A stretch of 64,000 bases of DNA from Streptomyces fagopyri (GCF_009498275.1 NZ_CP045643.1:2046001-2110000), one strand, 5' to 3'. Positions 1-8,391 are shown, numbered from the stretch's first letter. Notes: generated by a model not told the origin, from the letters alone. Numbers and translations: made by a program.

Positions 1-43
1 GCGCAACCAGTTCGGCGGCCACGCCGTCGAGTCCGCGGAGTAG
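1..43 (+). CDS. gnd: 6-phosphogluconate dehydrogenase, C-terminal tail (partial)
   Basis: Only the last 13 codons lie in the window, in the frame that starts at base 2 and ends at the TAG at 41-43. The residues RNQFGGHAVE resemble the C-terminus of the short, YqeC-type decarboxylating 6-phosphogluconate dehydrogenases. The enzyme oxidises 6-phosphogluconate to ribulose 5-phosphate in the pentose phosphate pathway. The histidine phosphatase begins 8 bp downstream, so the two are probably co-transcribed. The call rests on a very short stretch. Confidence 0.55.
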   Translation, partial: RNQFGGHAVESAE

Positions 44-51
44 GCCGCGCC

Positions 52-663
52 ATGGGCGACCTCATACTGGTCCGTCACGGCGAGACCGAGTGGACCCTGA
101 CCGGCCGGCACACCAGTTGGACCGATCTGCCGCTCACCCGGCACGGCGAGGAACAGGCCAAGTCCCTCGCCCCGTTCTTCGCCGGGCAGTCCTTCGCGCA
201 GGTGTTCACCAGCCCCCTCGACCGGGCGGTACGGACCGCGGAACTCGCGGGCCTGACGGGACTGGTGAGCGACCCCGACCTGCACGAATGGGACTACGGG
301 AGCTACGAGGGGATCACCACCCGATCCATCCACCGCACCCGGCCCGACTGGGTCCTGTGGGAGGACGGGGTGCCGCCCGGTCCCGACGGGCACCCCGGCG
401 AGTCGCCGCAGGAGGTGGGCGAACGCGCCGACCGGGTCCTGTCCCGCGTGGACGCGGCGCTCCAGAACCACCCCGGTGACGTGGTCCTGGTGGCCCACGC
501 GCACTTCCTGCGGGTGCTGACGGCCCGTCGGCTCGGGCTCCCGGCGGACGCCGGACGGCTGTTCCAGCTCTCGACGGGCACCGTCAGCCGGCTGTCCACC
601 GAACACGGACATCCGGTGATCGCCGAGTGGAACGCCACCGGAACTTCTGCGCCGGTCCGCTAG
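52..663 (+). CDS. histidine phosphatase family protein (phosphoglycerate mutase-like)
   Basis: This 203-residue protein has the family signature LVRHGETEW at residues 6-14, where His9 is the expected phospho-acceptor. Arg58 and Arg61 in TSPLDRAVRTAE and His149 in LVAHAH complete the usual active site. The family hydrolyses phosphomonoesters or isomerises phosphosugars in the cytosol; the substrate cannot be read from sequence. The gene starts 8 bp after the gnd stop codon, which suggests an operon with the pentose phosphate enzyme and a sugar-phosphate substrate (inference). It is followed by a strong hairpin at 696-719. Confidence 0.9.
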   Translation: MGDLILVRHGETEWTLTGRHTSWTDLPLTRHGEEQAKSLAPFFAGQSFAQVFTSPLDRAVRTAELAGLTGLVSDPDLHEWDYGSYEGITTRSIHRTRPDWVLWEDGVPPGPDGHPGESPQEVGERADRVLSRVDAALQNHPGDVVLVAHAHFLRVLTARRLGLPADAGRLFQLSTGTVSRLSTEHGHPVIAEWNATGTSAPVR

Positions 664-684
664 TTTCTACGTTGCTGTAGAAAC
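663..684. promoter_or_regulatory. AT-rich inverted repeat after the phosphatase gene
   Basis: GTTTCTAC and GTAGAAAC form perfect 8-bp arms around a 6-bp centre, overlapping the last base of the phosphatase stop codon. It is unusually AT-rich for this genome. It could be an operator for the terB promoter or the first stem of a terminator; sequence alone does not decide. Confidence 0.45.
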
Positions 685-695
685 CGAGGAGGTCT

Positions 696-719
696 CCGGT
701 CCGCCCACGGGCGGACCGG
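696..719 (+). terminator. strong hairpin terminator after the phosphatase gene
   Basis: Perfect 11-bp complementary arms (696-706 and 709-719) flank a 2-nt loop. It sits between the phosphatase stop and the terB start and lacks a U-tract, as is usual for actinobacterial terminators. Confidence 0.6.
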
Positions 720-744
720 GCCTCTCCCGACGTATGGAGTTCTC

Positions 745-1200
745 ATGGCCCTGTGGGACCGCGTCAAGGAGTCCGCGTCGACGATGCAGACCCAGCTCGT
801 GGCGAAGAAGAACGATCTCAAGAGCGGTGCCTTCCGCGACGCGAGCATGGCCATGTGCGCGCTCGTCGCCGCGGCGGACGGGTCGGTCGATCCGTCCGAG
901 CGGCAGCGCGTCGCCCAGCTCATCGCCACGAACGAGGTGTTGCAGAACTTCGACGCCGACGACCTGCGCCGCCGCTTCGACGACAACCTGAACAAGCTGA
1001 CCGCCGACTTCGCCTTCGGCAAGGTCAGCGTCCTCCAGGAGGTCGCCAAGGCGAAGAAGAAGCCCGCCGAGGCTCGTGCCGTCATCCAGATCGGCATCGT
1101 GATCGGCGGCGCCGACGGCGACTTCGACAAGACCGAGCAGGCCGTGGTGCGGGAGGCGTGCTTCGCGCTCGACCTGCCGCCGCACGAGTTCGACCTGTAG
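745..1200 (+). CDS. TerB family tellurite resistance protein
   Basis: This 151-residue protein is almost entirely alpha-helical in composition and has two acidic motifs, AAADGSVDPSER (about 42-53) and GGADGDFDKTE (about 111-121), spaced as in the TerB fold. TerB proteins bind divalent metal and act with Ter-type envelope or stress complexes; direct tellurite resistance is not proven for most. A GGAG at 735-738 sets the ATG at 745. The gene stands alone between two terminators, and no terC or terD gene is in the window, so it is probably a stand-alone stress paralogue. Confidence 0.88.
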   Translation: MALWDRVKESASTMQTQLVAKKNDLKSGAFRDASMAMCALVAAADGSVDPSERQRVAQLIATNEVLQNFDADDLRRRFDDNLNKLTADFAFGKVSVLQEVAKAKKKPAEARAVIQIGIVIGGADGDFDKTEQAVVREACFALDLPPHEFDL

Positions 1201-1212
1201 TTCCCCGCCGGT

Positions 1213-1243
1213 CCCCGGCCGCGTCGCCCACGGCGGCCCGGGG
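1213..1243. terminator. bidirectional hairpin between convergent genes
   Basis: Arms at 1213-1222 and 1233-1243 pair with one bulged base. The hairpin lies between the ends of terB (1200) and the oppositely oriented gene ending at 1257, so it can serve both. Confidence 0.6.
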
Positions 1244-1256
1244 CGTGTGAAGTGGC

Positions 1257-2219
1257 TCAGGCGCCGCGCGACGACCGCTTGCGCCACTTCACGAACTCCT
1301 TCTCCGGATCGCCGGTGCAGGACCAGGGCGAGCGGCTGGCGCGCGGCCCGACCATCCGGAAGAGCGGACCCGCCAGGTCCGGGAGGCCGGCGTAACAGGC
1401 GGCGTGCGCAAGGTAGTTGAAGTGACGCACCTCCTCGGGAGCGGGTGGCTCCTCGGAGCGTGCGGTGAGCCAGCGCTGCCAGCTCCGCCGCACGTCGCCG
1501 ACGGCTTCGTCGTGGTCCCAGTGCCGGTCGAACCCGGCGGGCGTGTCCCGCCGGCCGTTCGCCTCCTCCGAGGCGGCGCGGTACTCCTCCACCCGTGCGA
1601 CCTGCAGGAGGACCGGCAGCGCCGAGCCCGCCGGGGCGACACCCGCCGCGTCCCGGGCGAAGTCGTACATGAGGCCGTGCGACCCGTGCCAGCGCGCCGA
1701 GTAGTAGCGCAGCACCTGGAGGTGCCCCTCCACGCTGTACGGATCGCGGGCGTGCAACTCGTCCCACCAGCGCCCGAGTTCCTGACGGCGGACCCCGGCG
1801 GGATAGAGCCGGGCGACGGAGATGAGGCAGATCCAGGGTGTGGGGTCGTCCGGGTAGGCCTCGGCGCCCTGGAGGCAGGCCATCACCGCCTGGTCGACGC
1901 GACGGCGTTCCACCGGGGCACCCCCGCCCGCCGCGCCGGCGAGGTGGAACGCCCTGGCGACCTCGGTCGCGGCCCGCAGTACCAGGGCGTCGCCGCCGCG
2001 CGGTTCGGCGGCGAGCCAGGACTCGACCGAGGAGTTGTCCACACAGGCCGCCGCCAGCAGCCGCATCCGGTGGCCGCGCACGGGCCACGCGGGGCCGGTG
2101 GCCCTCAACAGGTCACGCAGGCTCTGCCAGCGGCCGACGGAGATGTCCTGGCGCGCCGAGCTGAGGAGCGTGTCCCCGCCGCCGGGGTCGAAATCGGGAG
2201 TGAAGCGGTCTCTCGCCAT
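1257..2219 (-). CDS. hypothetical protein, TPR/DUF4034-like helical
   Basis: This 320-residue protein is rich in Ala, Arg and Trp with regular helical periodicity and no signal peptide or membrane segment. Motifs such as YPDDPTPWICLISVARLY and HWRW-type spacing resemble actinobacterial proteins annotated as DUF4034-like or TPR-like. I cannot assign a molecular function. The ATG at 2219 follows a promoter-like region at 2426-2459. The gene converges on terB and has no operon partner. Confidence 0.8.
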   Translation of the reverse strand: MARDRFTPDFDPGGGDTLLSSARQDISVGRWQSLRDLLRATGPAWPVRGHRMRLLAAACVDNSSVESWLAAEPRGGDALVLRAATEVARAFHLAGAAGGGAPVERRRVDQAVMACLQGAEAYPDDPTPWICLISVARLYPAGVRRQELGRWWDELHARDPYSVEGHLQVLRYYSARWHGSHGLMYDFARDAAGVAPAGSALPVLLQVARVEEYRAASEEANGRRDTPAGFDRHWDHDEAVGDVRRSWQRWLTARSEEPPAPEEVRHFNYLAHAACYAGLPDLAGPLFRMVGPRASRSPWSCTGDPEKEFVKWRKRSSRGA

Positions 2220-2520
2220 GCGGTCTCTCTCAGAAGTCGGTGGGGAGACCTTCGTGAAGAAAGGACCGCTCGACCGCCGTCACCACCGTGTCGGACGAAC
2301 CGAGGACTCCGGTTGGGAGAGCCCTCTGCCCCTGTCGTCGTTCGTGGATGCGCTGCTTCGGTTGCCCGGAGGCCGCTGTTGTCGGCCGACGGTAGCTCCG
2401 CAGGAGGTGTTCCGCAGGTGGTGTGATGATAGCGGTGGTCTTTGGTGTTTCAATGTCAACTCGCCGGTAACATCGGTCGGGTAGGGCCCCGCGCGGCGGT
2501 GACCTGGCGCGCGGGCCGTG
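2220..2520 (-). promoter_or_regulatory. intergenic region with a minus-strand promoter
   Basis: This 301-bp gap is locally AT-rich near 2425-2475. On the minus strand, TTGAAA (2448-2453) and TATCAT (2426-2431) are 16 bp apart, a plausible housekeeping promoter for the hypothetical gene at 1257-2219. A second TTGACA overlaps at 2454-2459. The rest holds nothing I can identify. Confidence 0.5.
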
Positions 2521-2940
2521 TCAGCGCCCCGGGCCGCGCGCGGCGGCTTGCGCCGCGAGGCGCACCGGAGCGTTCCGGGCGCCGTAGCCGCGGTAGCCGC
2601 CGTCGCGCTGGACGAGTTCGAAGAAGACGCGGCCCACGGTCCCCGTGCAGCAGTGCCGGAACTCTCCCCACTCGTCACGGTCGTAGAGGACGCCGAGTTC
2701 CTGGTATGCCGCCAGAAGTAGATTGATGTCGAGTCCGTCGAAGCCGAGGTCCCCGGCCGCGCGGACGAGGTCGCCGACCGCCTCCGGGCGGACGCCGAGC
2801 GTGTCGATGTCGATCAGGCGGTACAGGTGCCGCAGCCCCTGCCGGTCGGCCTCCCGCTGATGCAGCGCGGGGCTGAGCGAGGGGCCGATGCCGGAGCCGA
2901 CGAGGCCGACGAGGCCGACGAGGTACGAGGTCCGGGGCAC
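2521..2940 (-). pseudogene. aroE'-'qsuB in-frame chimera (shikimate catabolism remnant)
   Basis: The 139-residue reading frame starts at GTG 2940 as a shikimate/quinate dehydrogenase: GSGIGPSLSPALH then LGFDGLDIN, the substrate-binding N-terminal region. At about residue 73 it changes abruptly into the C-terminus of a QsuB-type dehydroshikimate dehydratase with an HPPD-like tail (LGVLYDRDEWGEF, RVFFELVQRDGGYRGYG). The NAD-binding half of AroE and almost all of QsuB are missing, so neither enzyme can work. A 9-bp duplication gives VGLVGLVG near the start. I infer a clean in-frame deletion joining two neighbouring genes of a shikimate catabolic operon. A stable fusion peptide could still be made. 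Confidence 0.8.
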
Positions 2941-3016
2941 GGAGCGCCTCCGCGGGTACGGGCGTGGCGACCGTCCCGGTGACTGGTCGGCGACCGGATG
3001 AGGACTCGTGATGTAC

Positions 3017-3026
3017 GAACTGGTTC
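3017..3026. promoter_or_regulatory. candidate TetR operator upstream of the shikimate-locus regulator
   Basis: GAACTGGTTC is a short inverted repeat (GAAC-2-GTTC) in the 211-bp divergent region between the chimera and the TetR gene. Its place fits autoregulation and control of the divergent aroE-like promoter, but it is short and unproven. Confidence 0.4.
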
Positions 3027-3151
3027 ATCAGTCATAGCGAGCGGTCCGTCCGATGGGAAGGGCCGGCCGCCCTGGAGCGACTCCGGGACGTCAGCGCCGG
3101 GCGCCCTCCTTCTACAATCGCGGGCACGACCCTCTCGCCCGAAGGAACCCG

Positions 3152-3817
3152 ATGACCAGCGTCGAAGAACCGGCACGTCCCAACGGGCGCATCCGTGACG
3201 CCGCCCGCACGCGGGCCGAGATCCTCGACGTGGCCACCCAGGAGTTCGCGCGCGCCGGGTACACGGGGGCACGGGTCGACGAGATCGCCGCCCGCACCCG
3301 GACCACCAAGCGGATGATCTACTACTACTTCGGCGGCAAGGAGCAGCTGTTCACGACCGTGCTGGAGCGCGCGTACTCGGTGATCCGGCAGGCCGAACAG
3401 GAGTTGGACGTCGAGCACTTGGACCCGGTGGCGGCCATCCGCCGGCTCGCCGAGCTGACCTTCGACCACCATGAGGCGCATCCCGACTTCATCCGGCTGG
3501 TCAGCATCGAGAACATCCACGGGGCCGAACACATCGCCGCGTCCGAGGAACTGGGCAAGATCGGTTCGCCCGCCCTGGAGGTGATCGGCCGGATCCTGGC
3601 CACCGGCCGCGCGTCGGGCCTGTTCACGGCCGACGTCGACGCCGTCGACCTGCACGCGATGATCAGCTCGTTCTGTTTCTTCCGGGTCGCCAACCGGCAC
3701 ACTTTCGGCGCCCTGTTCGGCCGCGACCTGACCGCCCCCGACCAGCGGGATCGCTACCGGGCCATGCTCGGCGACATGGTCATCGCCTATCTGACGGCGG
3801 ACCGCGCGGCGGACTGA
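3152..3817 (+). CDS. TetR/AcrR family regulator of a decayed shikimate locus
   Basis: With the ATG at 3152 (GAAGGAA at 3141-3147) this is a 221-residue TetR regulator. The N-terminal helix-turn-helix is EIAARTRTTKRMIYYYFGGKEQLF, followed by an all-helical ligand domain. The open frame extends upstream to 3053, but that part is poorly conserved in look. It lies between remnants of aroE/qsuB and a shikimate-type MFS transporter, so its original inducer was probably shikimate, quinate or protocatechuate (inference). It appears intact although its targets are broken. Confidence 0.88.
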   Translation: MTSVEEPARPNGRIRDAARTRAEILDVATQEFARAGYTGARVDEIAARTRTTKRMIYYYFGGKEQLFTTVLERAYSVIRQAEQELDVEHLDPVAAIRRLAELTFDHHEAHPDFIRLVSIENIHGAEHIAASEELGKIGSPALEVIGRILATGRASGLFTADVDAVDLHAMISSFCFFRVANRHTFGALFGRDLTAPDQRDRYRAMLGDMVIAYLTADRAAD

Positions 3818-3858
3818 GGAGCCCGGCCGCGGCAGGGGAGGTCCTTCGGCGCGACCTC

Positions 3859-3926
3859 TTGACACCCGGGAATCGTCGGCGCAGCATCCATAGCCCCGCT
3901 ACTAACTATCCAGTGGGTTATTTTCC
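3859..3926 (+). promoter_or_regulatory. promoter/operator fused to truncated transporter gene
   Basis: TTGACA at 3859-3864 is followed by an AT-rich stretch (3895-3925) containing TAAC and GTTA half-sites around CTATCCAGTGG. This resembles the promoter-operator region of a TetR-controlled gene. The reading frame through it is open but looks non-coding. Transporter homology begins directly after it, near 3919. Confidence 0.5.
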
Positions 3927-4884
3927 GGCGGCCGGAGAGCAGGCCAGTGCCGGCTCGATGGCGCTCGAACACGCGCCGCCGGGGCGCCGGGGCTTCTTCA
4001 CCGGCTTCACCCTCAGCGGCACCCGGGGCGGACAACTGCTCGCGACCCTGGTCTTCCTGCCGGTCGCCGCGCTGCCCGAGGACCGATTGCTCTCCTGGGG
4101 CTGGCGCGTCCCGTTCTGGCTGAGTGTCGCGGTGGCAGCCGTCGGGTACGTCGTCCGCCGCACCCTCCAGGAGACCCCGGCCTTCACCCGGCAGGCCGAC
4201 TCCGAGGGCGTCGCCTCGTTCCCGCTCGCCATGCTGTTCCGCACGCAGCACTGGGCGGACGTCCTGCGGGTCGTCGCGGGCGCCCTGATCGCGTCGGTCG
4301 GCGCGATCTTCACGGTGTGGGCACTGGCGTACGGCACGAGCGACTCGGTGGGTCTCTCACGCACCCGGATGCTGTGGGTGGGCGCGCTGGCGAACGTCGT
4401 CGCGCTCGCCGCGATCCCGGCCTGGGCCGCGCTCTCCGACCGGATCGGCCGTCGCCCGGTCTACCTGATCGGGGCCACGGGCAGCGCCGGTCTGATGTCC
4501 GCCTGCCTGTGGGCCGTCTCCACGGGCTCCTACCCCCTGGTCCTCCTCTTCGGCATCCTCGCCTTCGGGGTGGTCCACAGCGCCGCGAACGGGATCTGGC
4601 CGTCCATCTACGGCGAGATGTTCCCCACCCGCGTCCGGCTGTCCGGCATGGCGATCGGTACACAGATCGGCTTCGCGGTCGACGGGTTCGCGGTCACCTT
4701 CGCCACGCGGATCGCCGGGCCGGACGGCGACGGCTGGTCGTCGGTGGCACTGTTCACCGCGGCGCTGTGCGTGCCGCCGGTGCTCGCGGCGCTCACCGCG
4801 CGCGAGACGCACACGGTCCCGACGGAGCGGCTGGGCGAGCGGGTTCCCCGCGACGCGTCGCGGCGGGAGACCGTGACGGCCTGA
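3913..4884 (+). pseudogene. MFS shikimate-type transporter, 5'-truncated
   Basis: From about 3919 the frame matches the metabolite:H+ symporter subfamily of MFS (shikimate/alpha-ketoglutarate type): PAAGEQASAGSMALEHAPP, then RRGFFTGFTLSG and a second-half MFS motif DRIGRRPVYLIG. Roughly the first 120 residues, comprising about four transmembrane helices and the first DRxGRR loop, are absent. The preceding DNA looks like promoter rather than coding sequence. A GTG at 3913 or TTG at 3859 could start translation, but no ribosome binding site is evident. I infer a deletion from the leader to inside the gene. Transport function is unlikely. Confidence 0.72.
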
Positions 4885-5197
4885 CGCTCCCCCGGTCGTC
4901 CACGTCCCCGACAGCCCCTCACCGCCGGGGACTTGGGCGTATCCGGGTGAACGCCACCCCTGGATTTGGTTGACAGCCCACGTCGGACAGCAAGAACATC
5001 GGGCGGGGCCGAGCGCGAGGCCACGGCGGGAACACCGGCCGAAGCGGCGCGCGACGCGACGGCGCGGCCCCAGGGAGTCGCTCCGCGCACCCCGGCCGGA
5101 TTCAGGGGCGGCCGGGATGCGCGGAGCCCCCGCCCGCGCCCGTGACACGAACGGGCGGGGACGCCCGGGAGCCCGGCGCGGACCCGGACCGCGGTCG
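4885..5197. other. gene-free gap
   Basis: This 313-bp stretch separates the convergent transporter remnant and the PPOX gene. It has a TTGACA at about 4969 with no downstream gene on that strand, and otherwise only GC-rich sequence. I see no gene or convincing RNA here. Confidence 0.5.
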
Positions 5198-5638
5198 TCA
5201 GCGTTCGCGGGGGACGCCGTACGCGTGCTCCACGTGCAGCCGCAGCACGAGCCGCCGGTCGCGGACCATGGCGGCCCGGTAGTCGTCCCAGTCGGGGTGC
5301 TCGCCCATCAGGTCGCGGTAGAGCCGCACGAGCTCCTCGACGGTCTCGTCGTGCGGGTCCCCGGCCACGGGCGTGAGCTCGGCGGTGCCCTCGGCCACCG
5401 TGTACGCCCAACGGTCGTCGCTGGTCACGTGGTACGAGGCCCGCGGATCCCGGCGCAGGTTCCGCGTCTTGGCGCGGTCGTCCGTGAGGGAGACCCGGAC
5501 GACGTTCTCGTCGGGACTGTAGGCATGGACGACGTTCGACAGCTGGGGCCGTCCGTCCCTCTTGAGGGTGGTGAGCACCCCGCCCTTGTACTCGGAGAGC
5601 AGCCTGAGCAGTGCGTCCTGCTTCGCGTCCTGAGTCAT
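5198..5638 (-). CDS. PPOX class F420-dependent oxidoreductase
   Basis: This 146-residue protein has the split-beta-barrel flavin/deazaflavin fold of actinobacterial F420-dependent reductases. GVLTTLKRDGRPQLSNV at about 20-36 and the later DPRASYHVTSDD and EGTAELTP segments are typical. It would reduce an unknown small substrate with F420H2 in the cytosol. The ATG at 5638 is chosen because the open frame further upstream runs through a palindromic operator region and has no homology. It is divergent from the TetR gene at 5742, and that operator lies between them, so it is likely co-regulated. Confidence 0.9.
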   Translation of the reverse strand: MTQDAKQDALLRLLSEYKGGVLTTLKRDGRPQLSNVVHAYSPDENVVRVSLTDDRAKTRNLRRDPRASYHVTSDDRWAYTVAEGTAELTPVAGDPHDETVEELVRLYRDLMGEHPDWDDYRAAMVRDRRLVLRLHVEHAYGVPRER

Positions 5639-5710
5639 ACGGGGATCAACCCTCCGGCGCGGATCGTCATTCCCGGGCCGCCCGGAGACGGACACCGTCC
5701 GCACGAGTCC

Positions 5711-5740
5711 GTAGACAGTGTCTACTACCAACTGGTAGAC
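5711..5740. promoter_or_regulatory. overlapping palindromic operators between divergent PPOX and TetR genes
   Basis: A perfect 7-bp inverted repeat with one central base (GTAGACA-G-TGTCTAC, 5711-5725) overlaps a second palindrome (CTACCA-AC-TGGTAG, 5725-5738). GTAGAC or its complement recurs three times. It sits 2 bp before the TetR start codon, so autorepression is the simplest reading. Confidence 0.7.
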
Positions 5741-5741
5741 C

Positions 5742-6326
5742 ATGTGCGTGAACGAACGGGAGACGGGACTCAAGGCCCGGCTGATCGATGCCGGCGTCGA
5801 CCTGGTGGCCGAGGAGGGGGCACAGGCGCTGACCCTGCGGGAGATCGCCCGCAGGGCGGGGGTCTCGCACGGGGCCCCGCGCCGCCACTTCCCGACCCAT
5901 CTGGAACTGCTGTCGGCCATCGCGCACCGGGGCTTCACCGACCTCGCGGCCCGGGTGGCCGAGGCCCTGGGCGACGGCGGTGCGAGCCCTCGTTCGCAGC
6001 TCACCGCGCTCGGGCTGGTCTACCTGGACTTCGCGCGGTCGCGTCCGGGCATGTACGAGCTGATGTTCCGTCATGACCTCCTGGAGAGCGGCCGGCTGGG
6101 GCTGCGCGAGACGAGTCTGCCGCTGTTCGGGGTGCTGACCGATCTCGTCGGCCGGGCGAGACCCGGGACCGAGGCGCGGGTCACCGCCGGGGCGTTGTGG
6201 GCGAACCTGCACGGCATCGCCCAGCTGTGGGGCTGGGGCAGCCTCCGACTCGCCACCGGTGCGGCCGACTTCGTACCTCTGTTGCGCGCCGCGTTGGACG
6301 CGCACCTCGGACCGGAGGAGTCATGA
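5742..6326 (+). CDS. TetR/AcrR family transcriptional regulator
   Basis: The 194-residue protein has an N-terminal DNA-binding domain (LTLREIARRAGVSHGAPRRHF, about 30-50) and a C-terminal WHG-like ligand domain with GALWANLHGIAQLWGWG near 148-164. Its stop overlaps the ATG of the following MFS remnant (ATGA at 6323), so it controlled an efflux gene in the same operon. The palindromes at 5711-5740 directly precede it. The partner transporter is broken, but the regulator looks intact. Confidence 0.9.
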   Translation: MCVNERETGLKARLIDAGVDLVAEEGAQALTLREIARRAGVSHGAPRRHFPTHLELLSAIAHRGFTDLAARVAEALGDGGASPRSQLTALGLVYLDFARSRPGMYELMFRHDLLESGRLGLRETSLPLFGVLTDLVGRARPGTEARVTAGALWANLHGIAQLWGWGSLRLATGAADFVPLLRAALDAHLGPEES

Positions 6327-7193
6327 AGCAGCCCGGCCCGGCGGCCGGCCGCCGCCTCACCCTCGCGGGAAGCGTCCTCGGGGCCGCGATCGTCGCCCTG
6401 GACGGCACCGTACTGACGGTCGCTCAGCCCGCTCTGCGCCGGGATCTCGGCGCCTCCCTCGTGCGGGTCCAGTGGACCAGCACCGGCTATCTCATCGCGG
6501 TGGCCTGCCTGTTGGTGTTCGCCGGACGGCTCGGGGACCGTCACGGACACCGGCGGCTCGTTCGCGGCCAGTTGCTTCCTTCAGGACGTACTGGACCTCG
6601 ACCCGTTGGAGACCGGTCTGCGGGCCCTGCCCGCGCCCGTCATGATGGTGCTGGGCGCGCCCGCGTCGGCCGTCCTCATGCGGCGCCTCGGGGCGCGCCG
6701 GACGGTCCTGATCGCGTTGTGCGTCCTCGTGGCGGGGGTCCTGCTGCTGTCGCGGCTCGGCCGGGAGTCCACGGCGGTGCTCATCGGCACCGGATTCCTC
6801 CTGCTGGGCGCCGGCTTCGCGGCGGTGATGGTCACCGCGACGACGGTCGTCGTACGGCACGTCCGCGTGGAGTCGGCGGGGGTGGCGGGCGGTCTCCAGC
6901 AGACGGCCATGAATGTCGGGCCCACGCTGGGAATCGCCGCGGTGGCCGTGCTGATGCCCTTCCGGGGCGAAGTCGGGACGGGTCCCGCGCTGACGGTTCT
7001 GGCGGCCGTGGCCCTGACCGCGCTGCCGCTCGCCCTGCGCCTGCCGGGACGCGACCGCTCCGCGACCCGCGGGCAGGCCTGCCCCGGAGCAGCCGGGGGA
7101 ACTCCGTACGAGACGATGAACACGAGGCGGTCCACGAGCCGCAGTGCGGAGGAGAGCGATGGGACACCTGCGACAGGACGTCGAGCCGCATGA
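6323..7193 (+). pseudogene. DHA2-type MFS efflux transporter with internal deletion and frameshift
   Basis: The 5' part (6323 to about 6556) encodes the start of a 14-TM drug:H+ antiporter: LDGTVLTVAQPALRRDLG, WTSTGYLIAVACLLVFAGRLGDRHGHRRL. After about 6558 the homology resumes in another frame as FAASCFLQDVLDLDPLETG and runs to a normal C-terminus at 7193. Around 200 central residues (about TM3 to TM8) are missing and the frame is shifted. I infer a single deletion. The upstream TetR gene overlaps its start codon, as for an intact operon. Confidence 0.85.
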
Positions 7194-8385
7194 GGTCGGC
7201 CTCGACCCGAAGGCGCTGGCCCGGTTGGACCAGTACCTCGCCCACCTGGTCGACGACCACCGGCTGCCCGGTTGTCTGGTGGCCGTGTCCCGGCACGGCA
7301 CGGTCGCGCACCTCGCGACGCACGGATGGCGCGACCGCGCGGCCGGGCTCCCGGTGGAGACCGACACGCTGTGGCGGATCTACTCCATGACGAAGCCCGT
7401 CACCTCGGTGGCCGCTCTGATGCTGCTGGAGGAGGGGCGCTTCCGACTGGACGACCCGATCGCCCGTTTCCTGCCGGCCTTCGCCGAACCGCGGGTGTAC
7501 GTCGGCGGATCGGGGGCCGGCACGCGGACCCGTCCGGCCGGTCGGCCCCTCACGATCCGGCACCTGCTGACCCACACCTCCGGTCTGACGTTCGGTTTCT
7601 ACCACTCCCATCCGGTCGACGCCCTCTACCGCGACGCCGGTCTGGAGTCGTCGGTGGCGCCGGGCGCGGATCTGGCGGGAACCTGCGAGGTGTACGCCGG
7701 TCTGCCGCTCCAGTTCGAGCCGGGCACCGAGTGGAACTACTCGGTCTCCACCAACGTCCTGGGCCGCCTCGTCGAGGTCGTGTCCGGCCAGGACCTCGAC
7801 GTCTTCCTCGCCGAGCGGATCCTCCGCCCGCTCGGGATGACGGACGCCGGGTTCTGTGTCACCGACGAGCAGTCGGGGCGGCTCGCCGAGCTCTACGGTG
7901 AGGACTCCGAGGGCCGGATCGCCCCGATCGCCGGGCTTCCGCTGCACGGCCGTCCGCGCTTCCTGTCCGGGAGCGGCGGCATGGTGGCCACCGCCCACGA
8001 CTACCACCGCTTCATGGAGATGCTCCGCCGCCGCGGCGAACTCGACGGCGTCCGGCTGCTGAGGCCCGAGACCGTGGACACGATGGCGTCCAACCAGTTG
8101 CCGGGGGGCGTCGACCGCCGCGCCTTCGGCAGCCCCCTGCACCGTGAACCCGGCAACGCGGGCCTGGGCTTCGGTCTCGGCGTCTCCGTCGTGGTGGACC
8201 CGGCGGTCACCCGGTACCCCTCCAGCGAGGGCGCGTTCGGGTGGAGCGGGGTCGCCGGTACGACCTTCTGGGTCGACCCGCGCCGGGACCTGACCGTGCA
8301 GTTCTTCACCCAGGTCCGCCCGACGGGGTCGCACGCGCACTTCCCCGAGCTGAAACGGCTCGTGCACGAGGCCGTGCAGGACTGA
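7159..8385 (+). CDS. serine hydrolase, class C beta-lactamase/EstB-like
   Basis: Starting at ATG 7159 (GGAGGA at 7148-7153) this 408-residue protein has the class C beta-lactamase/DD-peptidase fold. The catalytic SxxK is Ser76-Met-Thr-Lys79 and the YxN-like element is Tyr194-Ser-Val. LLTHTSGLTFGFY is the typical following motif. No signal peptide is visible, so it is more likely a cytosolic esterase of the EstB/LovD type than a periplasmic beta-lactamase. Its start overlaps the end of the broken MFS gene. It converges on the LYS9-like gene with 6 bp between stops. Confidence 0.88.
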   Translation: MGHLRQDVEPHEVGLDPKALARLDQYLAHLVDDHRLPGCLVAVSRHGTVAHLATHGWRDRAAGLPVETDTLWRIYSMTKPVTSVAALMLLEEGRFRLDDPIARFLPAFAEPRVYVGGSGAGTRTRPAGRPLTIRHLLTHTSGLTFGFYHSHPVDALYRDAGLESSVAPGADLAGTCEVYAGLPLQFEPGTEWNYSVSTNVLGRLVEVVSGQDLDVFLAERILRPLGMTDAGFCVTDEQSGRLAELYGEDSEGRIAPIAGLPLHGRPRFLSGSGGMVATAHDYHRFMEMLRRRGELDGVRLLRPETVDTMASNQLPGGVDRRAFGSPLHREPGNAGLGFGLGVSVVVDPAVTRYPSSEGAFGWSGVAGTTFWVDPRRDLTVQFFTQVRPTGSHAHFPELKRLVHEAVQD

Positions 8386-8391
8386 CCCGGC

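Noticed and set aside
3053..3151. 33-residue N-terminal extension of the TetR protein
   Set aside because: The ATG at 3152 has a good ribosome binding site and matches usual TetR length; the extension lies in promoter DNA.
4969..4998. Promoter TTGACA...GAACAT in the gap after the transporter remnant
   Set aside because: No gene follows on that strand before the convergent PPOX gene ends, and the -10 match is weak.
7159..8385. Secreted class C beta-lactamase giving drug resistance
   Set aside because: No signal peptide or lipobox is visible, and the YxN element is Tyr-Ser-Val; an esterase-type member fits better.
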